From: Callorhinus ursinus | Lineage: Eukaryota > Chordata > Mammalia > Carnivora > Otariidae | DNA length: 64,000 nt | Assembly: GCF_003265705.1 (NCBI RefSeq) | Contig: NW_020313157.1 | Coordinates: 2,587,570-2,651,569 of the forward strand | Direction: 5' to 3' | Made by a program: the position numbers and the translations under genes | Notes under the pieces: generated by a model | Told to the model about the DNA's origin: nothing | The model's database searches: none | What the model saw: only the letters and a program-made list of their open reading frames with translations | Shown: positions 1 through 10,700 of the stretch, in pieces | Layout: each line of letters begins with the position of its first letter | Position numbering within the stretch: the first letter of the stretch is position 1

Positions 1-179
1 TTTATTTATTTGACAGAGAGAGATACAGTGAGAGAGGGAACACAAGCAGGGGGAGTGGGAGAGGGAGAAGCAGGCTTCCCACAGAGCAGGGAGCCCAATG
101 CGGGGCTCAATCCCCGCACCGTGGGATCATGACCTGAGCCGAAGGCAGACGCGTAACGACTGAGCCACCCAGGGGCCCC
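1..179 (-). repeat. CanSINE (left-truncated by window edge)
   Basis: Antisense copy: tail side at the left edge, GA-rich middle, tRNA-like head ending ccacccaggggcccc. Confidence 0.9.
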
Positions 180-189
180 TGCCCAATCC

Positions 190-258
190 TTTTTTAAAGA
201 TTTTATTTATTTGTCAGAGAGAGAGCAAGAGCAGGGGGAGGAGGCAGAGAGAGAGAGT
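190..258 (-). repeat. CanSINE tail fragment
   Basis: tttttaaagattttatttat followed by a GA-rich tract; the head is missing. The remainder of 259-780 shows nothing I recognise. Confidence 0.6.
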
Positions 259-872
259 GGAATGATGGTACTTCAGAGCCAGTGTCTGGACATCCCTTGC
301 AGCGCCAGAGGCCACTGTGAGTGGGTAAATGGGAAGAGAGCACTGTCCGGCTAATACCCCATCAGGGTACCAGCAGGAGATGTGAGTGGTGGGGTACTTG
401 CTTCTGTGCTTGGTGCACCCTGAACTGTGAACAGCAGGGTGTGGATGCAACACCCATCAACACACATCAGGGGATGTTTTTTTTTGGAAGCGGCCTCTGT
501 AGGGCAGATTGTAGAACAACAGAATCACCGAAGTGAAGGCGGCTACCAGAGACTAGGTTCTTGTAGGCAGGCAAGGCAACAGAAGAGGGAAAGGCACTAC
601 AGGCTACAGGAAGAGCATGTACATTGGCTCAGAGGAGCGGAAACTGCCCAACAGGTTGCGGGGTAGAAGTTATCAGTTGCTGGAATATGCGGTGAAAACG
701 GACTAGATCGCGCAGGTGAGGATTTTGGACTGGGGTTAATGCCTAAAGCTAAGCCAAAGAGGAGCTCCAGTCTCTTCCGAATCCTGGCGGTACCTCCATG
801 TCCGTTTCTTGGCTGCAGCCCATTAGCCCCGCCCCCAGGCCCGCCCCTGGCCCCTCCTGCCCGGGGCGCCCC

Positions 873-886
873 GTTGTTATGACAAC
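873..886. promoter_or_regulatory. RFX X-box-like site
   Basis: GTTGTTATGACAAC fits the X-box consensus RYYNYYATRRNRAC at every position and has perfect GTTGT/ACAAC half-sites. RFX factors drive ciliary genes, and both genes flanking this promoter are ciliary. Confidence 0.5.
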
Positions 887-1048
887 CAGACGCCAACGGC
901 CTCCCGGGTCAGACTTTTAAAATCTAAAGCTGGGAAGCAGGAAAACCCATCGTCCACCTTCCCAGCCACCCTCACTCCCTGTTTCCCGCCGTCCTGTCCG
1001 AATCCCGGCCTGTACCTTCGCGGCTGCGGCAGGCCCGAGGCCACTCAC

Positions 1049-1400
1049 CTCAGGCCTCCGCCTCCCCTCCCTGCGCGGTCCTGACAGGGCTATAAACAGT
1101 CCCCAGTGCGTCCCTCCGGTCGCGCTCGCCCCCTCGGGCCGCGGCGCAACTACTGAGGCTCTCACGGCCTTTGGAATCCCCCCTCGGCAGAGTCTTAGAT
1201 TACTGGACTGCCAACCGCACTTTTCCCGCTGCTCCTCTTTCGGGACTCGGCGCGGCCTGCCTCTCTTGAAACGGGATTGGTTCCCCCGGCCAGGGGAGGG
1301 GCGGGGCAGGGCGAGGTCCGCCTGTTCATTGGCTGACGTGGGCGTCACATAGTCAGCCAGGCGGGCTGACCGGAAGGTTCGGGTGCGGGACGGACGAATT
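1049..1400 (-). other. Probable divergent first exon (DNAAF8/C16orf71 5' end), non-coding
   Basis: A strong minus-strand donor, CTGAG|GTGAGT, cuts after 1049 (GT at 1048-1047), opposite to ANKS3 in its promoter. By synteny the leftward neighbour is DNAAF8, a dynein axonemal assembly factor. None of its coding sequence is in the window, so the gene identity rests on synteny. The 5' end is a guess. Confidence 0.4.
1334..1347. promoter_or_regulatory. CRE-like inverted repeat beside a CCAAT box
   Basis: TGACG-TGGG-CGTCA, two CRE half-sites facing each other, one base from an inverted CCAAT box at 1328-1332. A plausible CREB/ATF plus NF-Y module. Confidence 0.5.
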
Positions 1401-1604
1401 GCCCGGCGGCGCCGGGAGCTGCCCCGCTGCCCGGCGAGCGTCCCGGCGTGCTCCGCGCCTCCCGCAACCACTTCCGGGGCGGGAGCGGGGCCGCGGGGTC
1501 CGGGCGCTGCGGCGGCAGCCCGCGCGGAGGGAGTCCGGGCGAGCTTGGCGGAGAACGGGCCGGCCTGAGGGAGTGCGGCGGCGGCTGCCCGGGGCCCAGC
1601 GCAG
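1380..1604 (+). other. ANKS3: ANKS3 exon 1 (5' untranslated)
   Basis: A GC-rich stretch ending in a consensus donor (GCAG|GTAGGC, cut after 1604). It contains no ATG, so translation begins in exon 2. The 5' end is approximate: it is placed just downstream of the CCAAT/CRE-like cluster at 1328-1347. An ETS-like CTTCCGG lies at 1471-1477 inside the exon. Confidence 0.65.
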
Positions 1605-2825
1605 GTAGGCTCCGTGGCGGCCGGGCTCCCCCGCCTGGTGCCGGCACCTGCAGCCCGCCTGCGGGGCCCGGCGCCAGACGGCCCGGCCCTGCCGCTTGCT
1701 CGCCGCGTGAGTTTCTGACTGCGCTTCCGCTTCTGCAGCGGTGCGGCGGGGACGACAGAGCCACGTGCCGTGTAGGGCTACCGGGAGGAGGCGTCAAGGG
1801 ACGTCAGTACAGTCGGGGCTCGGGGTATTCCCGAAGGACCCCCCCAGGGCCTGAGAACCAGGATGGGTACCCCGGTTCCTGTGAAAGGCATACGCGCCGA
1901 GACGAGACTTCCTCCCTTTAGGCATGGCGGCCGACCACCAGCGTCATTATTTTTTAGTTAAGATTTTTGGTTTAGAGGAACGGCCGCTGAGCGAGTATAC
2001 AAATATGTGGATGAGCATAACCGTTTTATTCATAACAAATACCCCGTCATTGTAGAGTATGGCATGTGGTGGGGTGATAAAAGAAGTAGCGGTAGCCTTG
2101 TGGCCCCTTGGCATCCGAATTCTCCCTCCCTAGGCTCCTTGAGCCGGGTCTGGTTCTGATTGCCACCCTGCAGGGTGTCAGCCGTGTGAGCCTCCCTCCA
2201 ATAATGGGAGAGACCATTTGGACTCCACCCTGGCATTTGGAGTAGAAGAGACACGCCCATTGGAGGCTTGAGGGGTGTATTGAAAGGGGCCCTGGACTGG
2301 CACTAGGCTTATTTGGGTTCTGAACCAGTGTCTCTTGGCCAGGACTATTCAGGTTGGGGTTTCTCACCTGCGCAGTGAGAAATCTGGTTGATCTCAGGCC
2401 TTGCGGGTGTGAGGAGGTGGTGGTATCAGAAAGCAGGGCTTTGCTCTGAACTTGGTTACTTAACAGCCCCCCTCACATGTACACATACTGGCCAAGGGCT
2501 TACAAATTCTTTGTCCCCCAGATTGGTGGCTTGTTGCTTGTTTGCCTATCTCAGCTGTTCCTGGAGTTTGGAAGCATTCTTTAGTAGAGACTGAGGTCCT
2601 AGTGGCATCTGTGAATTGCTGGGGCACCTTTAGGCCATCTGAATGGACCCGACCTTTGTTTTCTCCTTTTCTCTCTTTTCTATACTTGCTTTCTTGTTCT
2701 TTCCCACCCATAGTAGAGACGGAGACAAATGTTACTCTTGGACCTAAAGGTTCTAATAGGAAGCTAAGGGCTTGGCATTGATTTGGTTAGGATTCCCAGG
2801 ATAAGGGACTGTCATAATCGAAGCC

Positions 2826-3034
2826 TTTTTTTTTTTTTAAAGATTTTTATTTATTTATTTGAGAGAGAGAATGAGATGGAGAGAGAGAGCATGAGAGGAG
2901 GGGGGAGGGTCAGAGGGAGAAGCAGACTCCCTGCTGACAGCAGGGAGCCTGATGCGGGACTCGATCCCAGGACTCCAGGATCATGACCTGAGCGGAAGGC
3001 AGTCGCTTAACCAACTGAGCCACCGAGGCACCCC
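2826..3034 (-). repeat. CanSINE in ANKS3 intron 1
   Basis: Full antisense copy, T13 start through head ending accgaggcacccc. Confidence 0.92.
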
Positions 3035-3255
3035 AGTCGTAGACTTTTCATTCTGGTGGTGTTGTATCTCTGGGAAAGTTCCGTCACCCCACAAATTTAC
3101 CAGTCTGTCACATCGCCCCCCCATCCCTGCCCACCATCTGTCCCACTTTCAAGGAATTCATAGGTGGATTCCTGCTCAGTTAACATTCACTGAATACCAA
3201 TCACATCCTAGTTTCTGTGCTGGGACTTTCTTTTCAAGATTTATTTGTTTAAAAA

Positions 3256-3655
3256 ACTTTTTTTTCTTAAAGATTTTATTAATTTGAGGGCACCTGGGTG
3301 GCTTAGTCGTTAAGTGTCTGCCTTCGGCTCAGGTTGATCCCAGGGTCCTGGGATCGAGTCCCACATGGCTCCCTGCTCCACCCATGGGAAACCTGCTTCT
3401 CCCTTTCCCACCCCCGACCCCCGCTTGTGTTCCCTCTCTCGCCATCTCTCTATCAAAATAAATAAATAAAATCTTTAAAAAAAGATTTTATTTATTTGAG
3501 AAAGAGAGAGGGATCATGAGCAGGGGAGAGGGGTAGAGGGAGAAGCAGACTCCCCGCCAAGCAGGGAGCCCAATGTGGGGCTCGATCCCAGGACCTGAAG
3601 ATCATGACCTGAGCCGATGGCAGATGCTTACCTGACTGAGCCACCCAGGCACCCT
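3256..3655 (-). repeat. CanSINE split by a nested CanSINE
   Basis: Two pieces, 3256-3287 and 3482-3655. The outer target-site duplication atttgtttaaaa is at 3243-3254 and 3655-3666. Confidence 0.8.
3288..3481 (+). repeat. CanSINE nested inside the preceding copy
   Basis: Sense copy starting gggcacctgggtggcttag, with tail aataaataaataaaatcttt. Flanked by aaagattttatt(a/t)atttgag on both sides, the duplicated target inside the older SINE. Confidence 0.85.
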
Positions 3656-4080
3656 ATTTGTTTAAAATTTTTATACAGTAAAATTCACTCATTTGATGTT
3701 TGGGTCTATGGGTTTTGATTAATGTATAGAGTCAACATACCCACCAATCAAGATACAGAACAGGTACGTCACCCCCAAGTTCTCTCTTGCTGTCCCTTCG
3801 AGGTTCCCCTGTTCCTAATCCCTGGTACCACTGATCTGTCCTCCAGCCCTTCAGGTTTGTTTTTTCTAAAATGTCATATAAATGGAATCATATAGTAGGT
3901 AGCCTTTGAGTATGGCTTCTGTTTGCACAACTGTGTTTGAGATTCGTTCATATGTTATGCATATCAACTGTTTCTTCTGCTTATTACTAGCGTTCCATTA
4001 TATGCTATTCTGCCATTTATTTATCCATTCTTCCCTGTGTTTTAACAGCAGCCCTTTAAGCTATGTCCCCATTAGACAGC
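3656..4080 (-). repeat. Old LINE-1-like remnant
   Basis: Contains catataaatggaatcatata and gagattcgttcatatg, typical of the antisense of old L1 3' regions. Diverged, so the family is uncertain. Confidence 0.45.
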
Positions 4081-4551
4081 AAGGAACTAGGGACTGGAGA
4101 TGTTAAATAGCAGAGCTAAATTTTGATATGACTCCAAGTCCAGGGTTCTTTCCCCCCCCACCCAAGAGGTGATTTGGTCCAGTGACTCAATTAGCATTTC
4201 TTGACTGCCCATCCAAGAGGTTGTCAGGCTTCCCGAGTTGCTGGAGAATTCCCTTTGCAGAACTGGGGCCCGAGGATTGATGAAGGAAAGTATATACCGC
4301 AGTGTGTGACTCACCATATGTGCTCCTCTTTTTCTGTCTGGTGACAAGCTCACCAGTATTAGCAGGATGGAGCTGCCCAAACCCATACGGTATTTAATAA
4401 AAATTTTCTAAGTCTGTCCCAGGAGTTGACTGCATTGAGTCTGCTAGGATAGTGACATCGAGGCCTACTGCAGGTAGGAGTGTAACCATCGTGTTTCACT
4501 CCCTGGAACAACCGGGAAGGAAAGACCTAACCCCTGGGTCTCCCTCCACAG

Positions 4552-4720
4552 TGATGTCGGAGCTCAGCGATGAAGCTAGTGAGCCAGAACTGAACCGCAG
4601 CTTGTCCATGTGGCATGGGCTGGGTGCTCAGGTCAGCCGGGAAGAGCTGGCCGTCCCCTTGGATCTTCACACAGCTGCTTCCATCGGCCAGGATGAAGTG
4701 GTGAAGGAATGTGTGCAGCG
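4552..4720 (+). CDS. ANKS3: ANKS3 exon 2 (start codon; residues 1-56)
   Basis: Acceptor ccacag ends at 4551 and the donor gtaaga begins at 4721. The ATG is at 4554, with G at -3. Encodes MSELSDEASEPELNRSLSMW and continues into the first ankyrin helix (LHTAASIGQDEVVKECVQR). One Leu of the human double Leu after PE is absent. Confidence 0.95.
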
Positions 4721-7700
4721 GTAAGAGATCTTGGGAAATGTTCCTTCTGCTTAGATTTTGAGTACCGTCTCTGTACTGGGATGCTTCACATCCCAGACAG
4801 AGCTGTCAGTAAGCTCATGGGGCCTCACATAGTTGTAGACATTTCAGACACACAGATCAATCCCCGTGTCTCTCGGACAGTGGTCAGTAATGATTTATGC
4901 TGGACACTAATAAGGAAGTCAGTTTGTATTCCTCGGAAGAAAGAGAGGCTTTAAACTTTTTTCATAGGCTTATGAAACGTTTCGGGCTTTCTGTAGAGTC
5001 ACTTAATGGCTTTTATGAATTGCAGAAATGTTCAAACAAAACAAAAATAAAGTTAGAAAGTGATGCCCTATGGCCTTCTTTCCCCAGAAGGTTCATTTTT
5101 ATCTTTTTTGCCTTCCTTTCCCTTCTAGCTTTTGCTATAGAGGAGGAAGTGGGGTTTATCTTCCTCTCTGGGGGTTGCCACCTGCAGTCTTATACATATG
5201 TTAATGTAGTTTTTGGAAAAGGACCCATCTCCTCCTCTCCACCCCCTTACTGACCTATTTCCTTGTTTCAGTTTTTCATCAATAACTTGGAGAAACGACC
5301 TGTACGGACACAGGTCCGTACCCATACGTGCCTTTTTCAGTTCCTGGGGAGCCAAAGCAAAGCCTCATTTGAGTCCCAGGTTTCTGGTTCCCAAGTCCTA
5401 GCCATCACTTATGAATATCTGGCCAGTCGAGTACAAGTGCAGGCCTGTGGTAAGGGACATTCTGTCATACTCCTGTACCAGGTGGCCTTAGGAATGTGCA
5501 GCTGGGCACACAGGCAGCACATTCCCTCATAGGGTCACTGAGACCCCAGTTACAATTCTGCTCCTTTGGCATTCTTGGGCTTTTAAGCCTTTGGGTGTGC
5601 TGTTTAAATTCACGGTCCCAAATGGCTCCACAGGGGAGAGGGGAAGTGTCTGTGCTCTGACTGGGATTGTGGCCCTAGCTGACACTGAAGCTTGGCCACA
5701 GTAAGCATAGACCAGGGGCCTGAGGGCAGGAGAGGCCTCCGAAGGGAGGATTGGGCCCGCCTAGACATGTCAGAGCCTCAGAGATGCTCTGCCAAGGGCT
5801 AGGCTCTTCTCCACGTGGAACTGAGCACTCCCACAGTGAAGGTCGTGTGGCCAGGATGAATTGGTCTCTGTGCGCTCTCCCAGCCAGTGGCCGCCACTGC
5901 ATTCCTGGGATCAGGACCTTCTGAAATGGCTGCGTGGGCATCCCAGAGTTACTAGAAGATGCTAGTGAATGGAAAATTGTCTGTGTAGCTTCCTGTGTGC
6001 ATACCTCTGAGAGGCACAGACTGGATTGATTGTCAGTTGTTGCCTCTGCTGGAGGCAGGGATTGCGTGAGAAAAAAGGCTGTGGGACATGAACTATTCAG
6101 GGTGTCCTGGAAGTGGATGTGATTTCCATGCCCCAACCCCAGACTCTGGGCTTGGAAGCCCATGGTTTTTTCCCTGCGGGAAACGCCTTTCCGGAATTTT
6201 GATGGACATGAATGAGAAAGATAGGATTCTCTGGTCAATGATTTTCCAAGAATGTTTCTGTAGGATGAGGTGACAAGGGAGAAATATTGTCCATTTTCTG
6301 AGTCCCTTCCCATTCCCCTTTCCACCCAGCCCCACACTAGCAGATTCTGGTCTTTTGGGAGAAGAAGGCAGTCAGGGCTCAAGGTCACAGTTCCTTGACT
6401 GGCACTCTGGACAGCCCGAGCCAGATCATTCTCCGTTGGGGACCTGTGCATGTAGGATAACCGGTTAGCCACGTCCCTGGCCTCCACCCCCTAGATGCCA
6501 GTAGCTTTTCCTTCTCCAGTTGTGACAACCAGTAATGTTTTCAGACTTTGCCAAATGTCTCTTGGAGCAAAAAATCACCCCTGATTGAGAACCATCTGTG
6601 TAGCTGGGGTAGGAAAGAAGAGTTGCTGGCCTTGGGGTAGGCGGAGGGGCCGATGAGAATGTGCAGTCGGAGGAGGAAGACGGTTCTGAGGACTTTGCAG
6701 AGGCAGCTGTGTGGCAAACCTAATGGTTTCCCCGCCTGCCTCCCCTCCCCCATGACGTTCAGGGTGGCAGATAAGTTCTGCTTCCTGGCTGTATTTCCCG
6801 CTCTTTCTCTTGGCCCGGCCTTGCTGCCAGCTTTGGTAAACCTCACATGTGAGATGGCTGGACACGTCTGGCGTATCTTGTGTTTGTTTAGGAGAGAGTT
6901 AGATTTGAATAAGAAGAATGGTGGTGGCTGGACCCCGCTGATGTATGCCTCGTACATCGGACACGATACCATCGTGCACCTGCTGCTCGAGGCAGGGGTG
7001 AGCGTGAACGTGCCGACCCCGGAAGGGCAGACTCCGCTGATGCTGGCTTCCAGCTGTGGCAACGAGAGCATCGCCTACTTTCTCCTCCAGGTGAGGGACG
7101 AGGGGACTCAGGCCCAGAGACACGAGGGGCTCCTGGCCGCTCTGGCGGAGATGGGAACCACTGCAGGCCATGGCGTACGTGTGCTTGCTCGGGTCATCAC
7201 TTTGATTCTTGCAGCGTGACGGCCCGGAGTGCGCCTGCCCCACACAGAGGAGCTGAGGCGGTAACGAGCATTCTGTGTTCTCTTAAAGCAAGGTGCCGAG
7301 CTGGAAATGAGGGACATTCAGGGCTGGACTGCTCTCTTCCACTGCACCAGCGCTGGGCACCAGCAGATGGTCAAGTTCCTCTTGGACAGTGGAGCGAATG
7401 CCAACGTGAGGTGATTACCGGGTCGTTAGTGGCCGCTGTAACCAAGGGGGGCAGCTGGGGAGGCAGCCACGGGCCAGAGTGCAGGGTAGCCTTTGCCGTG
7501 GGCGGAGGGGACAGGCCTGCCCAGGCGTGGGAAGCTTGGGGCTGGTCCCAGCTTTTTTCTGCATCTGTCAGGGGACACTGGGTGCAGCACTTTCTGAGCC
7601 TCATTTTCTTTATCTGAAAACTGGGGCCAGCAATACCAATGTCATGGGGTTGTTGGAGGAATTACGTGTTCTGTCACACACCAGCGGCCTGGCATAGTGA

Positions 7701-10700
7701 ATGGCCCTTGATTGACATGCATTAAATGCTAATTCCTTTTTCCTTCCTGTCTTTTGTCTATATCGGGTGAGGTGATGCTTTGAAAGCAGTCATGAGTTTT
7801 ACAAGCTGGAAGGGGTGTTGTGTTGTCTAAAGCATGTCATGACGATAATCCCCTTTCAACACAGCAAGTACCACCCCAGCTTCTGGCTGGCACGGTGCCC
7901 GCCCCTGGCTGAAGTCACCCCCTGTAAGGTGCATCATAGTTTCACACGCCACTGAGAAAGAAATGCCACTGATTAAAATGCCACTTGCCTATTGGTTTTA
8001 AGATAAATTCTGACTTCAGAGATGTGAGAATGTGAAAATGGTGTCTTAGAGTGGGTGCAACCCAGGATTTAGCTTGGTTCCTGTCTTCTAGACCAGCGTG
8101 AGAGAAGGGAGGGTCAGGAGGCATCTGGAGACAGCGCTGAGCCCAGAAATAAGCATCAGATAGTGGGTGAGATAAGGACAAGGTAGATGATTAGTCTCAG
8201 AGCTCTTGGGAGGGCTCCTGGAAGACGCTGAGCTCAAAGATCATCTGGATAGGTGGGTGGGAGACACTGGCTGGCTGTGCACACTGAAAGGCAACAGGTG
8301 CTTTTTGCCTGTAATTAAAACGGAGATTTAAGAGTCAGCCAGTGGAAGCAGCTTAGAGGGAGTGAAGATGGGGAGACAGATTGTCTTCAGGAAGAGAGAC
8401 TAGAGCTGGTGGTAGAAGCAGAAAAATTTATGAGGCTCATGTGTTGATAGGAACTCTTTTCGTGTCACCCTGTTCATTCTGGCGAGAGGGAGACCTGGAT
8501 GCCTTGGGATGGGTGACGAGCTGGCTTGGGTTTGTCTGCAGCAGGAAAGCTTCTGCCTGGCTGAGCTCCTCTCTGCTCATCGTCTGGCCATGGCCTCTGT
8601 CTTGCAGGGAGCCGGTATATGGATTTACTCCTTTGATGGAAGCAGCTGCCGCTGGCCATGAAATAATTGTGCAGTATTTTCTCAATCATGTAAGTGACCC
8701 TGTTGATTTGCTTACGATTTAGTCATGGCAGGTGAGGAGTCCTGTCCCTGAAGCATGAGCTGTAACAGAATTTTCTGCTGCACAGAAAGAGCTGCTCCTT
8801 ATTTACTCGGCACATTTTCATTGTATCTACTGATGCCAAGTATTGAATGGCGCTCAGTGGTACAGTGGTGAGGAAAAATAGACACCTAGTCCTGTAATAA
8901 TTTTGAAAATGCTATTATTTGAGAAGTATGGAAAATATATTTTAAAAAGTAGGTAACACTTATCATCCCATCACTTAAAAACAACATACAGAATAAGAAT
9001 GCTAAGATATTCCTTCTCAAGCACCCGCGGTTCCTCCCCAATATGCCCACTTGGTTTGATAGAGACAGCCCAGGACTTCTCTGCTTAGGAAGGTCTGTCT
9101 GTAGACAGGTGCACACAAGTTGCTCTTCATTTTGAACAGAGTGGGATTCTACTGTGTGTTTACTCTACAGCTTTTAGAAATTCAGTTAATATGCCATAGA
9201 CATTTTTTCCTTATGGTATCCCATGTGTAATCCAAGCCATAATTAACTTAGTTCCTTATTTGTCAAAATTTAGGTTTCTGACCTTTTACAGTTATAAACA
9301 GTGCTCCAGGGACTAGCTCCGTATGGGCAGCTTCAGCCTGCATGCAGGTATACTCTGTTTCTGTAGGGGGGATTGCTCGTGTTCACATGTGACACTTAAT
9401 AGGTCCTAATAAAGACAATAAAAAATGGGCAAAGGATCTGAATAGACATTTCTTCAAAGATGATTTATAGATGGCCAATAAGCACATGAAAAAATGCTTG
9501 ACATCATTAGTCATCTAGGAAATGCAAATCAAAACTGCTAGGATGTCTGTAACATAAAAAGACAGTAATAAGAGTCGGTGAAGATGTGGAGAAATTGGAA
9601 CCTCACACACTGCTGGTGGGAGTGTAAAATGATGCAGCCTCTCTGGAAAACAGTCTGGCAGTTGCTCAAACAGTTAACATAAAGCTACTGTATAACCCAG
9701 CCATTCTCCTAGGTATATACCCAAGGGAACTGAAAATTGGTCCACATGAAAACTTAGACACAAATGTCTATAGCAGTGTTATTTACAGTAGCCAAAAGAA
9801 AGAAACCCACATGTCCATCAGCTGATAGATGGTTAAGGTAAGTGTGGTCTCTCCACAAACGAATATTATTCAGCCATAAAAAGGAATGAAGTTCTGACAC
9901 CTACAATATGGATGAACCTTGAAAGTATTATACTCAGTGGTAGAAGCCAGACACAAAGGACCGCATATTGTAGGATTCTTTTCATACGAAATATCCTGAG
10001 TAAGCAAATCTGTAGAGATAGAAAGCAGATTAATGGTGGCCTGGGGCCGGCAGCAGAGGGCAGGATGGGAAGGGATGAGAGATGGAAGTACTAGGGAGAG
10101 GGTGGTGGTTAAGGGGCACATGATTTCTTTTTAGGGTGAGGAGAGTGTTCTGAAATTGATTATGGTGATGGTTGCATGCCAGTGAGTTAACTGTGAGTGG
10201 GTGAATTGCACGGTAAGTGAATTTGTCTTAATAAAGTTGTTAAAAAGTGCAGTGGGGTTGAAATAGTAAGTCTTAACAGATTCCCACTAGAAAGGTTGTC
10301 TCTTTTGCCTCCCCGCCCCCCTGCCAGTAATATGTGAAGGTGCCCACTTTTTCATGTCCTCACCAAGCCCTGAAAGTTACTTGTCTTACGTTTTTGCCAG
10401 TGTGGTGGGAGAAAAGTGGCATCTGTTTTGGTTTATACTTACTAGTGAGGTTGAACATTTAAAAATGCATTTATTGGCCATTTGTATTTATTTTATGATT
10501 TTTCTCTTGGGGGGGTCCAACTGGATATTTTAGCATAATAAAATGTTAACATGCTATCTTTCTTTGAAAAAAGAATTTGGGGGCACCTGGGTGGCTCAGT
10601 CAGTGAAGTGTCTGACTCTTGGTTTGCTCAGGTCATGATCTCGGGGTCGTGAGGTTGAGCTCAGGCTCCGCACTGAGCGTGGAGCTTGCTTGAGATTCTC

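Larger units (their letters stand above)
780..1800. promoter_or_regulatory. CpG-island bidirectional promoter of ANKS3 and the divergent gene
   Basis: Dense CpG from about 780 to 1,800. Core elements seen: two inverted CCAAT boxes (ATTGG at 1276-1280 and 1328-1332), an Sp1-type GC box near 1297-1307, an inverted TGACG pair at 1334-1347, and an ETS-like CTTCCGG at 1471. No TATA box. Head-to-head ANKS3/DNAAF8 arrangement is known in mammals. Confidence 0.85.

Noticed and set aside
1345..1921. Several overlapping Arg/Pro/Gly-rich open frames in the CpG island
   Set aside because: CpG islands lack stop codons by composition; none shows a conserved protein and exon 1 has no ATG.
5675..6487. 270-codon minus-strand open frame in ANKS3 intron 2
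   Set aside because: No recognisable motif and it is antisense to the gene; intron 2 (4721-6891) shows no other gene signal.
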